From positions 248,001 through 312,000 of the forward strand of contig NZ_FOXX01000002.1 in assembly GCF_900115845.1 (NCBI RefSeq): a stretch of DNA of 64,000 bases, written 5' to 3'. The translations under genes and the position numbers were made by a program. Below the pieces are notes generated by a model. That model made no database searches and was not told the DNA's origin. It saw nothing but the letters and a program-made list of their open reading frames with translations. This document shows, in pieces, positions 41,699 through 50,340 of the stretch (position 1 is its first letter; each line of letters starts with the position of its first letter). This DNA is from Priestia endophytica DSM 13796 (GTDB lineage: Bacteria; Bacillota; Bacilli; Bacillales; Bacillaceae_H).

Positions 41699-42919
41699 TT
41701 AAAATGTTAAAAACCAGTGACCAAGTAGAAATCCAATATAGTTTCCAATAATATACCCTAACGTCCCTACAACTAAAATAGGTCCTACTAAATTTCTCCA
41801 CCCTTTTGCAATCGCCATTGCACTTGCTGTTGTTGGACCTCCTACTGTTGCATTGCTTGCTAAAACAATATGTTCAAGATCAAGTTTGAATAGTTTTCCA
41901 AATAGAAGTCCTGTTCCTAAATTAAATAAACCAACAATTGAAACGAATAAAATTAAAAGTGGGGCTTTTTCAATAATTAAAGGAATAGAGGCAGGCGCGC
42001 CAATAACAACAAAGAAAATATAGATTAGGTATGTGCCAAGTTCCTGTCCGCCTTTTATTTTGTTAAAGTAGTTCGGAAAAAGGTAGATAAAAAGAAATGT
42101 AAGTGTTGAAAGCAGTAAATATTTTTCTCCTAACATACCATTCAGAAAAACTACAATCCCTGAAGTATTTTCATCACTAGGAATCACGCGATCGAAAAAT
42201 TCGGCTAGTTTAAATGAAAGAACAACTAAGAAAAAAGAAGTCCCAACAGAGGCGGCAACATCTTTTAAGGAAATTTCCTTTCTACGCCAATACTCTGATG
42301 CAAGCGTTTCTCCTTTATTTACTCTTCCAAGTTCAAGCTCATCAATATGAGGAGTGTTGAATCGTTTTTTTAAAAACAAAAGAGATGGAATGAGCATAAA
42401 AAGAGCAAACATAGCAGCCATCACCATATTATCTGCTACAACGGTTGCTGATACCATTTCACTAGAAGGTTCGAATCGGGCTGTTACAGCAGCAAAGTTA
42501 ACACCACCTCCAACATAAGAAGCAGCAATAGCAGCAGAGAGTTTGGCAAGCTCTGGAATATGATCTTTCAAAAGAAAGAAACCAATCGAGCTTCCGATAA
42601 CAGTACCAGTAGCACAAATCAAGAAAGTTAAAATAAGCTTTTTACTTTCTTGAAAAAGTTCTCTCATATTAATATTAAAAAGTAGAAGGGGGATTGCGAG
42701 TGGAACAAGGTATATCCATACAGCATCATAAACAGGAGACGCTGTTGGAATGATGTTAAGGTTGGAAAGAATGAGAGCGCCAAGTAGGGCAATCACGGCT
42801 CCTGACAGGACTGAGGCCCACTTATATTTTTGTTCAAGAAAAATACTAATCGAGGCCCAAACAGCCAATATTCCCCAAAGCATCCACGTATCGTCAGACT
42901 GAACAATTGTATTTATCAT
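41699..42919 (-). CDS. yjcL: DUF819 family membrane protein (YjcL-like)
   Basis: 406 aa with about 11 membrane segments. AASYVGGGVNFAAVTARF near residues 140-157 and ASNATVGGPTTASAMAIAKGW near 362-382 are the paired conserved blocks of DUF819, a family with the symmetry of secondary transporters. Substrate unknown. ATG 42919 is chosen over the longer frame to 42961 because AAAGGAGG lies between them, about 11 nt from this ATG. Confidence 0.85.
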   Translation of the reverse strand: MINTIVQSDDTWMLWGILAVWASISIFLEQKYKWASVLSGAVIALLGALILSNLNIIPTASPVYDAVWIYLVPLAIPLLLFNINMRELFQESKKLILTFLICATGTVIGSSIGFFLLKDHIPELAKLSAAIAASYVGGGVNFAAVTARFEPSSEMVSATVVADNMVMAAMFALFMLIPSLLFLKKRFNTPHIDELELGRVNKGETLASEYWRRKEISLKDVAASVGTSFFLVVLSFKLAEFFDRVIPSDENTSGIVVFLNGMLGEKYLLLSTLTFLFIYLFPNYFNKIKGGQELGTYLIYIFFVVIGAPASIPLIIEKAPLLILFVSIVGLFNLGTGLLFGKLFKLDLEHIVLASNATVGGPTTASAMAIAKGWRNLVGPILVVGTLGYIIGNYIGFLLGHWFLTF

Positions 42920-43013
42920 ATAATCATAATCCTCCTTTTCCTTAAACAGAGGTTGATTCATGATGTAAAAAAAACCGTTAAAGAAATATAATTAGATGTA
43001 TTGTAGCATATAG

Positions 43014-43051
43014 AAAAAGCTTTCTCTTCTATGAAAGGAAAGAAAGCTTTT
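43014..43051 (-). terminator. Terminator after DUF421 gene
   Basis: On the minus strand AAAAGCTTTC pairs with GAAAGCTTTT and a T run follows; it lies just after the stop codon. Confidence 0.75.
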
Positions 43052-43052
43052 G

Positions 43053-43703
43053 TTACTCTATTGCTGCTTTATTATCAAGCATTTCAATATAAAATTCTTC
43101 ATTTGTATAACTGCAAATAAAAATATCTTGAATTTTCTCGTTTCCTAGTTTTGTTAACTCTTCTTTTAACCATTTTTCATCTTTATTGATCAGGTGAAGA
43201 TGTTGTCTTTGAATATTTCCGTCTAGAATAAGCGGAAGTGAGAAATCATCTTTGTGCTGAAAAACCGATAAATGTCCCGTTGGTTCTAAAAGAGCAAAGC
43301 TTACTTTTGAGATGTCTGCAATATCTTTGCTACGAAGTTGAAGATATAAATCATCTAACGTATAGCCGAGGTCACGCATCACCTTTTGATTACATTTTCC
43401 GTGTTCAATAACAAGTGAAGGACGCCCATCCATTATGGCTCGAGCTTTTTGACTTTTAAGCGTGATTTTAGAAAGGATAAACTGAATAATAATTAGTAAA
43501 ATAATAGGAAGAAGCCCTTTGAAAATGGAGCTTTCAGGATTTTCGATGGTTAATACAGCTAAGTCTGCAATCATAAGGGTAATGCCAACATCTAAAACAC
43601 TAACGTCTCCTAGGTCTTTTTTTCCTGTTAAGCGAAAAAAGATTAGGATGACGACAAACATAAACGGTGTGCGTAAAAGCAGATGAAGATATTCGTCCAT
43701 CAT
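43053..43703 (-). CDS. DUF421 membrane protein (YetF/YrbG-like)
   Basis: 216 aa. Three membrane segments (about residues 10-30, 38-58, 62-82) are followed by a soluble domain of about 130 residues with KARAIMDGRPSLVIEHGK and YTLDDLYLQLRSKDI, the usual DUF421 blocks. The function of this family is not settled; members are associated with the spore membrane or envelope. ATG 43703 follows GAAGGAGCG; the longer open frame to 43754 lacks a site. Confidence 0.83.
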   Translation of the reverse strand: MMDEYLHLLLRTPFMFVVILIFFRLTGKKDLGDVSVLDVGITLMIADLAVLTIENPESSIFKGLLPIILLIIIQFILSKITLKSQKARAIMDGRPSLVIEHGKCNQKVMRDLGYTLDDLYLQLRSKDIADISKVSFALLEPTGHLSVFQHKDDFSLPLILDGNIQRQHLHLINKDEKWLKEELTKLGNEKIQDIFICSYTNEEFYIEMLDNKAAIE

Positions 43704-43780
43704 TTTCGCTCCTTCACATAATCTAAAAGGATGTTTTATAAGTAGGTTTGTCAAATGATGGTTTTTTATGCGAGGATTTT

Positions 43781-44185
43781 TTAGTCATCACGAACAAAAC
43801 GCAGATTAGCAAGAAGAAGAGAAATAATAAGAGTTAAAATGGCTAGCGTATAGACGAAAGTTGTCATTGGTTCTTCATGATTAACGATAATCAATCGAAC
43901 AATGGCTGTGACCGCAATGTAAATAAAATAGCGGAGGGGAAAGTGATTGTTGTTTTGAAAGTATTTCACAACAAGACTTAAAAATTCAAAGTAAAGGAAG
44001 TAAACGAGAATGCCCTCAACAAGATAGTAGTAAGACGTTTTGTCGTCGTGTAGTGCAAGACTTTGAATCAGAAAAATGGTTTTTTTAACAAGAAACAAAG
44101 AAAGAATAATGCCCAAAAAGAAAATCATTGTATTTAAAATGCGCTGAAAGAAAATAGAAGCATAGTTATCGTGATTTCCTTTCAC
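43781..44185 (-). CDS. psiE: PsiE family membrane protein
   Basis: 134 aa, the normal PsiE length, with four membrane segments. KYFQNNNHFPLRYFIYIAVTAIVRLIIV (about residues 75-102, key residues HFPLRYxIYIxxTAxxR) is the family block. Named for phosphate-starvation induction in E. coli; its function is not known. GTG 44185 follows GAAGGAGTGAC. No PhoP-like repeat is visible upstream of it. Confidence 0.85.
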   Translation of the reverse strand: MKGNHDNYASIFFQRILNTMIFFLGIILSLFLVKKTIFLIQSLALHDDKTSYYYLVEGILVYFLYFEFLSLVVKYFQNNNHFPLRYFIYIAVTAIVRLIIVNHEEPMTTFVYTLAILTLIISLLLANLRFVRDD

Positions 44186-44340
44186 AGTTTGTCACTCCTT
44201 CAAAGATGGATAGCACATCGATTATTCTTTAAATATATTCACCTAAGGCGAAAACATGTCCATAATCAAAAGTGTAATCATTAGGCTGAAATGAACTAGG
44301 CTGTTAAAATAGAAGCAAGAAAATAAAAGGGGGATTTTAT

Positions 44341-44865
44341 ATGAAGGTTTTAGTGATTATCGCTCATCCTGCAATTGAACAATCAACAGTTAATAAAGCA
44401 TGGATGGAAGAGCTGAAAAAGCATGATAACATAACGGTTCATGAACTTTATCAAGAATATAAAGAAGAGATCGATGTAAAAAGAGAGCAAGAACTTTGCG
44501 AAGCGCATGACCGCATTGTGTGGCAATTTCCGTTCTATTGGTATAGCTCTCCTCCACTTTTAAAAGAGTGGCAAGATAAAGTGCTTACATACGGATGGGC
44601 ATTTGGATCAAATGGGAATGCTCTGCATGGAAAAGAGCTCATTTTAGCGGTTACAACAGGAAGTGGCGCAGAGAAGTATAGAGCAGGAGGGCTTAATCAT
44701 TATTCAATGAGCGAGCTGTTGAAGCCGTTTCAAGCAACAAGTAATTTAATTGGCACCACTTTTTTACCTTCGTATCTTTTTTACGGTACGTACGGAGCAA
44801 CAAAAGAAGAAATTCAGAAAAGTGCTAGAGAGTACGCGGAGTATATTGTAACACCTGTATCATAG
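44341..44865 (+). CDS. NAD(P)H:quinone oxidoreductase / flavodoxin-like YwrO family
   Basis: 174 aa flavodoxin-like fold. VLVIIAHPAIEQSTVNKAW at the N terminus (FMN phosphate site), QFPFYWYSSPPLLKEWQDKVLTYGWAFG near 60-87 and TTGSGAEKYRAGG near 105-118 match the KefF/MdaB/YwrO group, two-electron flavin reductases of quinones or electrophiles. AAAGGGGG precedes the ATG. Monocistronic. Confidence 0.88.
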   Translation: MKVLVIIAHPAIEQSTVNKAWMEELKKHDNITVHELYQEYKEEIDVKREQELCEAHDRIVWQFPFYWYSSPPLLKEWQDKVLTYGWAFGSNGNALHGKELILAVTTGSGAEKYRAGGLNHYSMSELLKPFQATSNLIGTTFLPSYLFYGTYGATKEEIQKSAREYAEYIVTPVS

Positions 44866-44904
44866 AACTTCCCCCTCGCTTTATACGAAGCGAGGGGGGA
44901 AGTT
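44866..44904. terminator. Hairpin between converging genes
   Basis: AACTTCCCCCTCGCTT pairs with AAGCGAGGGGGAAGTT (one base bulged) around a 6-nt loop. GC-rich and symmetric, without long T runs; it serves both the oxidoreductase gene and the converging SDR gene. Confidence 0.7.
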
Positions 44905-45664
44905 AAAAGTCAGGATTTCCTTTTAAAAATCCTTCCCATGATTTTTTCATTCCTTCTGCATTTTCCTCTCGTGACGCATGAAGCCTTTTTTCTGAATCTT
45001 CGTAGCCAATTTCTAGGTCTCCTTTTTCAAAGCGCTCAAAAATCGAGTCAGCAAAAGAATTTAATGGAGCGCCAAACGTATGAAGCCCAACCCCTCCTAA
45101 ATCTGTATTCACAGCTGGTGGGAACACTTCTACAACGGATATATGAGTATTCTCGAGCTGAAGGCGGAGAGAAGTTGTAAAAGAGTGAACAGCTGCTTTT
45201 GTAGCACTATAAATAGGCACCCATGCACCAGGTCTTATTGCTAATCCTGATGAAATGTTAATGATTGATGCATCTGTTCGAGTTAAAAAGTAAGGAATGA
45301 ATAACAGGGAAAGGTGGATTAGTCCTTCTACATTAATGTGGATTTCCTTACTGTAATAGTCCCAATGCTCCGTTGCTTTTAACAGGTTTACTCTTTGCTG
45401 AATACCGGCATTGTTTACTAATACGTTAACATCTGGAAAGTGGGACGTAACCCATTCAAATAAAGAAATTCGTTCTTCTTGTTTAGAAAGATCACATGCT
45501 TTTATATGCAGTTCGGGAAATTTCCTTTTTGCTTCCTGAAGTTTTTCTTCACGACGTCCTACAATAATAACGTTATTTCCTTTTTTTAAAAAGCGCTCGA
45601 CAAAGGCTAACCCAATTCCTGAGCCTCCCCCTGTAATGAGGACAGTATTTCCAGCCATTTTCAT
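44903..45664 (-). CDS. Short-chain dehydrogenase (DltE-like)
   Basis: 253 aa classical SDR. VLITGGGSGIGLAF near residue 8 binds the nucleotide, NNAG near 90, Ser in INISSGLAI and YSATKAAV (Tyr/Lys near 153-157) complete the catalytic set. The C-terminal 30 residues (KRLHASREENAEGMKKSWEGFLKGNPDF region) resemble DltE-type proteins, which have no proven substrate. GGGAGG precedes ATG 45664. Confidence 0.85.
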   Translation of the reverse strand: MKMAGNTVLITGGGSGIGLAFVERFLKKGNNVIIVGRREEKLQEAKRKFPELHIKACDLSKQEERISLFEWVTSHFPDVNVLVNNAGIQQRVNLLKATEHWDYYSKEIHINVEGLIHLSLLFIPYFLTRTDASIINISSGLAIRPGAWVPIYSATKAAVHSFTTSLRLQLENTHISVVEVFPPAVNTDLGGVGLHTFGAPLNSFADSIFERFEKGDLEIGYEDSEKRLHASREENAEGMKKSWEGFLKGNPDF

Positions 45665-45842
45665 TTTGAATTCCTCCCTTTTTTAAAAAGCTTTTCTTTT
45701 ATTGGTTTTCACCCTTTTAGATTCACCAAACATTTTATAAACATGCTTTCTATGAATGAAGAATTTAATCAGGACAATTAACCATTTTTTCGTTTCAGAA
45801 TAAGATGGGTTGACGAACAACGAGATTAAAGGAGGCATCATC

Positions 45843-46328
45843 ATGTCGACGGAAGAACGCAGAACACTAGCATGGCACGAGACGCTTGAAATTCATGAGC
45901 TTGTTGCTTTTCAATCCAATGGGTTAATAAAGCTGAAGAAAATGATAAAAGAAGTGAATGATCCAGAGCTAAGAGAAATTTACCGAAAATCTATCCTTGA
46001 TATTGAAGGCAATATTAAAGAGCTTATTCCGTTTTATTCCTTGGCTCCAGCAGGTCGAGAAGAAGATTTGCGAAATGACCTTGGTTTTTATGCAGGAGAT
46101 TTATTAGGGCTGTTAAAAACTTCTGTTCGTAACTATTCAATTGCTATTACGGAAACAGCTACTCCTTCTTTACGCAACGTACTTACAAATCATCTTTTAA
46201 AAGCTATTAAAGGGCATGAACAAATCTTTAACTATATGTATAAAAAAGGATACTATCCTTCGTATGATTTAAATGCTCTTTTAAGCAATGATTTAAAAAT
46301 AGCAAATAAAGCGCTTCAAATGAAGTGA
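45843..46328 (+). CDS. Coat-F-like ferritin-fold spore protein
   Basis: 161 aa, almost all helical. [25 protein letters not shown] at the N terminus (key residues [10 protein letters not shown]) and the four-helix pattern ending in [12 protein letters not shown] resemble coat F domain proteins of Bacillus spores. ATG 45843 is set by AAAGGAGG 5-6 nt upstream. A spore role is inferred from the family; I see no clear late-sporulation promoter. Confidence 0.7.
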   Translation: MSTEERRTLAWHETLEIHELVAFQSNGLIKLKKMIKEVNDPELREIYRKSILDIEGNIKELIPFYSLAPAGREEDLRNDLGFYAGDLLGLLKTSVRNYSIAITETATPSLRNVLTNHLLKAIKGHEQIFNYMYKKGYYPSYDLNALLSNDLKIANKALQMK

Positions 46329-46343
46329 ACACCCTGAATTGGG

Positions 46344-46368
46344 AGACCGATGAGTTTATCGGTCTTTT
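46344..46368 (+). terminator. Terminator after coat-F-like gene
   Basis: AGACCGAT pairs with ATCGGTCT around a 6-nt loop, with a short T tract. Confidence 0.8.
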
Positions 46369-46453
46369 GTGTTCTACTTGTATAGATTATAAAATTATTC
46401 CTATGCGAAAGAGAGATTAGCTTGAGCTAACCTCTCTATTTCACTTTGAAATT

Positions 46454-47653
46454 TTATAAAAATGAAAGTGCGCGCATTACTTGATAACAAGCAGATGCTG
46501 GATGATAGTCTGTTTTAGGTGCTGAACTCTTTTCTTCACTATAAGGTTTGTTTTGCTCGCTAAGCAGTGGATACCAAGCTCCATAAGTATGATCAATAAA
46601 ATGCTCATTACAGTAGGAGAATGTTTCATTATAGTAGTCCCAAAATGAATCTTCTCCTGTTTTGGTTGCTAGGAGAGAAGAAGCTGCAATAATTTCTGCC
46701 ATTACCCAGTAATTTTTGTCATGATCAATAACCGTTCCTTCTGGGGAGAGTGAATAATACATTCCACCAAAGCTTTGGTCCCAAGCTCTTTTCCAAGCTG
46801 TTAGAAAAAGTTCTTTTGAACGAGAAAGCATCCATGGTTCTGATTTGTGACGATCTAGCCAAAGAAGCAGCTTGCTCCATTCTATTTGATGCCCTGGTAC
46901 AAACCCATATGGGCGAAATTCATCTTTTGTATCCATCTTGTTGTACTCCCAATCTGGTGTCCAATCTTCTTTGAAATGTTCCCATATCATCCCGCCTGTT
47001 TGTTCAGCAAGTTCTCCTGTAACACGTCTAGCAAGATGATAGGCTCTATTTATATACTTTTCGTCTCCTGTTGCTTCAAACGCTGTTAACAGTGCTTCAC
47101 ACATATGCATGTTGGCATTTTGTCCTCTATATGAAGAAGACTTTGTCCAATCTTCATTCCATTCCTCCATATAATACCCATACTTCGAATCATAAAAATA
47201 TTGTTCTGTAATAGAGAAAAGATTGTTTACAACATCTCCGGCTCCAGGAATTCCCGCTTGAAGAGCAATAGAAGAGGCGAGCAATGCAAAGGCGTGGCCG
47301 TAGGCTTGTTTTGAAGAATCTACAACTTCTTGGTTTTCTAATTCGAAAAAATAACCATTATTTTCTTTATCACGATGATAATCCTCAAGAAACTGGAGCC
47401 CATGATGAGCTGCTTTCTTGCACCATGCAGGGCCGTCCAAAAGGGCTCCAAGGCTAAAGATATAAATGAAACGAGAAGTACCAACAAGATGTTTCGTTTC
47501 CTCATCCATAATGGTTCCATCTCTTAAAAAGCCGTTAATATACCCACCGTTCTTTTTATCGATACATTTTGGATAATAAAAAGATAAAATATTAAAAATC
47601 TGCTCTCTTAAATACTCTTTATCTTTAAAAATTAATGTTTGTTCTGCGTTCAT
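46454..47653 (-). CDS. AGE-family sugar epimerase/isomerase
   Basis: 399 aa (alpha/alpha)6 barrel. Typical blocks are KQAYGHAFALLASSIALQAG near 110-130, GQNANMHMCEALLTAFEATGD near 178-198, GFVPGHQIEWSKLLLWLD near 250-267 and NYWVMAEIIAASSLL near 310-325. The conserved histidines point to an N-acylglucosamine 2-epimerase superfamily member. The YWVMAE block resembles mannose isomerases more than cellobiose epimerases, but the substrate cannot be fixed. ATG 47653 is preferred because AGGACGG lies 8 nt before it; GTG 47662 is the longer option. Confidence 0.8.
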   Translation of the reverse strand: MNAEQTLIFKDKEYLREQIFNILSFYYPKCIDKKNGGYINGFLRDGTIMDEETKHLVGTSRFIYIFSLGALLDGPAWCKKAAHHGLQFLEDYHRDKENNGYFFELENQEVVDSSKQAYGHAFALLASSIALQAGIPGAGDVVNNLFSITEQYFYDSKYGYYMEEWNEDWTKSSSYRGQNANMHMCEALLTAFEATGDEKYINRAYHLARRVTGELAEQTGGMIWEHFKEDWTPDWEYNKMDTKDEFRPYGFVPGHQIEWSKLLLWLDRHKSEPWMLSRSKELFLTAWKRAWDQSFGGMYYSLSPEGTVIDHDKNYWVMAEIIAASSLLATKTGEDSFWDYYNETFSYCNEHFIDHTYGAWYPLLSEQNKPYSEEKSSAPKTDYHPASACYQVMRALSFL

Positions 47654-47766
47654 TTCATTCACCGTCCTGTAAAAATTAGTATATAAAAGAACGTTACCCT
47701 TTCTTTTTTGTGATAAACTTTCAATATGAAGTTATGGATATATATGGATTTAGAGAGAGGAAGAAT

Positions 47767-47919
47767 ATGAAATATTATATAATCACAGGAACATCAAGTG
47801 GAATCGGAGAAGCCCTAGCTAAAAGGATCTTAAACAAAGAAGAAAAAAATCAAGTTATTAGTTTATCAAGAAGAGGAAATATAGAGTTAGAAAAGCTAGC
47901 GGAGATACGAAAAAAGTAA
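47767..47919 (+). pseudogene. Truncated short-chain dehydrogenase remnant
   Basis: 50 codons encode only the first Rossmann unit, YYIITGTSSGIGEALAKRI, then VISLSRRGN; a normal SDR has about 250 residues. The catalytic Tyr-Lys part is absent in all frames downstream. The frame stops before a fresh AAAGGAGGG ribosome binding site with a 12-codon frame (47934-47972) that contains a terminator. This looks like the scar of a deletion joining the head of an SDR to the tail of the locus. Confidence 0.7.
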
Positions 47920-47941
47920 AAAAGGAGGGATATATGCAAAG

Positions 47942-47969
47942 AAAAGCCTTAATTGTTGTTAAGGCTTTT
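47942..47969 (+). terminator. Terminator inside a 12-codon frame
   Basis: AAAAGCCTTAA pairs with TTAAGGCTTTT around a 6-nt loop, plus T. The hairpin is contained in a short frame starting at ATG 47934 behind AAAGGAGGG. Confidence 0.8.
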
Positions 47970-48007
47970 TAGCAACAGAATATTACTAGAAGTTTAAATG
48001 TAGAAAG

Positions 48008-49135
48008 TTAGGCGAGATTGTAAGATATCTCATAGTTTTGTTTTGTATAAACATAACCTTCGAAAATCTTCCGAGCTGTACGAGCTACTTTAATGCTTTG
48101 AATATGACCTGCTTCAATATCAACTTTTGTTTCCATAATACCTGCTGGGTGACCTAAACGAAATATAGCATTATTCACTTTTACTATGTCAGAAACAATG
48201 GTATCTTCTAAGAAAGCTGATGCTGTAGAACAAATAGCTCCTGTAATCGCTAATGCTTGATGAGGTTTTTGCATAGACATCATTCGAATGACAAGATTCA
48301 TATTTTTTGCTTCTCTATTTACACCTGTTACATCCGTATAGTTCATAGGTGGAGCAATGAGAGTTAGCTTTGGAACAGCTGGGGTTTTTACGGTTGCCTT
48401 TTCTTTAGGCGAAAAACCGCACAGTTCAGCAGCAATGGAACGAATATTTTCAAATAGATCCAATTGTTCAGATGTGTATTCATGAGGTAATTCAGTTCCA
48501 GTTAAGCCGATGTCCATAGCCCGTACAAATACAAGTGGATTTGCAACATCTACAATTGAGATCTGCAAGATTTTATCTTTCACTTTTATTGTGTCTTTAG
48601 GATTTCCAGTCGGAAAAAGTTTTCCTGTCACAGCTCCTTCACTTTTGGTGAAAGAAAGATAGATAGGAGAACCTGTACCAGGTACGCCTGGAATTGAAAA
48701 ACTTCCGTCTGTTTTTACATGTCCATTTTTAACTTCAACATCTGCCGTAATAAGCTTTTTCGTATTTGTGTTGAAAATTCTTACTGTTGTAATTGGTTCT
48801 ATCGCTTGGACGAGTCCTTGCTCAATAGCATATGGGCCCACTGCTGATGATATGTTTCCGCAGTTACCTTTAAAATCAACGGTCTGATTTGTTAAACTCA
48901 CTTGTCCAAATGTATATTCAACATCAATATGAGGAGAAGTGGATTTACGAATAATAGCAGCTTTACTTGTTAAAGAGTTCCCACCCCCAAGACCATCAAT
49001 TTGACGTTGATCAGGACTTCCCATTATATCAAGCAGAAAAGCTTTCCATTGAGAATGATCTGAAGGCATATGATCATAGTTGAAAAATACGGCCTTGCTT
49101 GTTCCACCGCGCATTAGAGCTACAGGTACTTTCAT
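48008..49135 (-). CDS. PrpF family isomerase (aconitate / oxalomesaconate type)
   Basis: 375 aa, two diaminopimelate-epimerase-like lobes. VPVALMRGGTSKAVFF at the start, QIDGLGGGNSLTSKAAII near 45-62 and FKGNCGNISSAVGPYAIEQG near 87-106 (catalytic Cys) are PrpF hallmarks; RTARKIFEGYVY closes the C terminus. Known members isomerise trans-/cis-aconitate, 2-methylaconitate or oxalomesaconate. It is divergent from a LysR gene that is followed by a tricarboxylate transporter gene, so a role in trans-aconitate or related acid use is likely (inference). ATG 49135 follows AAAGGTGG. Confidence 0.87.
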   Translation of the reverse strand: MKVPVALMRGGTSKAVFFNYDHMPSDHSQWKAFLLDIMGSPDQRQIDGLGGGNSLTSKAAIIRKSTSPHIDVEYTFGQVSLTNQTVDFKGNCGNISSAVGPYAIEQGLVQAIEPITTVRIFNTNTKKLITADVEVKNGHVKTDGSFSIPGVPGTGSPIYLSFTKSEGAVTGKLFPTGNPKDTIKVKDKILQISIVDVANPLVFVRAMDIGLTGTELPHEYTSEQLDLFENIRSIAAELCGFSPKEKATVKTPAVPKLTLIAPPMNYTDVTGVNREAKNMNLVIRMMSMQKPHQALAITGAICSTASAFLEDTIVSDIVKVNNAIFRLGHPAGIMETKVDIEAGHIQSIKVARTARKIFEGYVYTKQNYEISYNLA

Positions 49136-49280
49136 TAGGATAACCACCTTTATGATAGGATTTTCTTTGGTACCGCTTCCTTTAGAAATATAGTATGATA
49201 TGTTTAATTATAAGTAAAATACATATTTTTAAAGTAATAGTATAAAAGAATTTTATAATCTAGATGAGGGAGGAATTACA

Positions 49281-50141
49281 ATGGATGAAAAGGACTGGGT
49301 AGCCATTAAAACGCTGTATGAAGAGAAAAATATAAGCAGAGCGGCAGAGCGCCTGTACGTATCACAGCCTGCTTTAACGTACAGGCTTAAAAACTTGGAA
49401 AATGAGTTTGGCACTTCTATATTTTTAAAAGTTAAAGGGGGGATTGAATTTACTTCAGAAGGTATTCACTTGGCTAGCTACGCAGAGGAAATGATCAAAA
49501 AGTTGCAGCTTACAAAAGATTATATGTTGAATATGAAAAACGAGGTTAGAGGCACTCTAAGGTTGGGAGCGTCGAGTAATTTTGCTCAATATAAACTGCC
49601 GGAAATTTTAAAACAGTACTCAAATCAGTTTCCACTTGTTCAGTTTAACGTAAACACAGGGTGGAGCACAGAGATTATGAATCTTTTAAATTCCTCGGTT
49701 GTGCAACTTGGCATTTTACGAGGAAATTATCGCTGGCATGGAATGAAGACGCTTCTTCACAGAGAGCGCCTTTGCTTAATTTCAAAAAGAGAAGTAAACT
49801 TAAACGAATTACCAACGATCCCGTTCATTAACTATAAAACAGATAGCTCTTTAAAAAATCTTATTACAGGATGGTGGAATGATCGATTCTCAACGCCTCC
49901 TCGTGTCACAATGGAAACGGACCGGCAAGAAACATGCAAAGAGATGGTGAAAAATGATTTAGGTGTTTCTATTCTTCCGGAGATTTGCATGCAGCCTTCT
50001 GATAATCTTTATACATATGGTCTTTCTTATAAAAACGGTGAACCTGTTCTTCGTAATACATGGCTTATGTACCATCAAGATTCATTAAAACTTGCCGCTG
50101 TAAAACAGTTTATTGATTTCATAAATAAGATGAAACTATAA
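49281..50141 (+). CDS. LysR-type regulator
   Basis: 286 aa. Winged helix at residues 1-65 (ISRAAERLYVSQPALTYRLKNLENEFG key block), substrate-binding domain from about 90 (RGTLRLGASSNFAQYKLPEIL). Divergent from prpF across about 145 bp and in tandem with the CitMHS transporter gene, so it is the likely activator of one or both. GAGGGAGG precedes ATG 49281. No single clear T-N11-A palindrome stands out in the AT-rich gap. Confidence 0.87.
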   Translation: MDEKDWVAIKTLYEEKNISRAAERLYVSQPALTYRLKNLENEFGTSIFLKVKGGIEFTSEGIHLASYAEEMIKKLQLTKDYMLNMKNEVRGTLRLGASSNFAQYKLPEILKQYSNQFPLVQFNVNTGWSTEIMNLLNSSVVQLGILRGNYRWHGMKTLLHRERLCLISKREVNLNELPTIPFINYKTDSSLKNLITGWWNDRFSTPPRVTMETDRQETCKEMVKNDLGVSILPEICMQPSDNLYTYGLSYKNGEPVLRNTWLMYHQDSLKLAAVKQFIDFINKMKL

Positions 50142-50169
50142 AAGTACGCATTGCGTGCTTTTTTCTTTT
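50142..50169 (+). terminator. Terminator after lysR gene
   Basis: AAGTACGC pairs with GCGTGCTT (one G-U pair) around a 3-nt loop, followed by a T-rich tail just after the stop codon. Confidence 0.75.
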
Positions 50170-50226
50170 AAATTCGGATTATAAGTTTTTTTAAAATATT
50201 TTTATCAAAAAAATATATTTTACACA

Positions 50227-50254
50227 TTGAAATATTTAGACTAATCTGTAAATA
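50227..50254 (+). promoter_or_regulatory. Candidate promoter of CitMHS transporter gene
   Basis: TTGAAA (50227-50232), 16 bp, TAAATA (50249-50254), placed between the lysR terminator and the leader ORF. Confidence 0.4.
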
Positions 50255-50273
50255 ATCACAAGGGGAATTTTAT

Positions 50274-50297
50274 ATGCTTCGCTTCATTGTCTCTTAA
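50274..50297 (+). CDS. Possible 7-codon leader ORF (MLRFIVS)
   Basis: ATG 50274 lies 6 nt after AAGGGGAA, a better ribosome binding site than most genes here have, yet the frame stops after seven codons. It precedes the cre box and the unusual start of the transporter gene. Could be a regulatory leader peptide, or a chance frame left by mutation. Confidence 0.3.
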   Translation: MLRFIVS

Positions 50298-50301
50298 GAT
50301 T

Positions 50302-50316
50302 TTGTAAGCGATTTCT
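50302..50316. promoter_or_regulatory. CcpA cre box upstream of CitMHS transporter
   Basis: TTGTAAGCGATTTCT fits the cre consensus WTGNAANCGNWNNCW at every position. It lies downstream of the predicted promoter, where CcpA would act as a roadblock. citM of B. subtilis is known to be under CcpA control. Confidence 0.55.
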
Positions 50317-50340
50317 TTTTTATAAGGGGAGGGAATTAAC

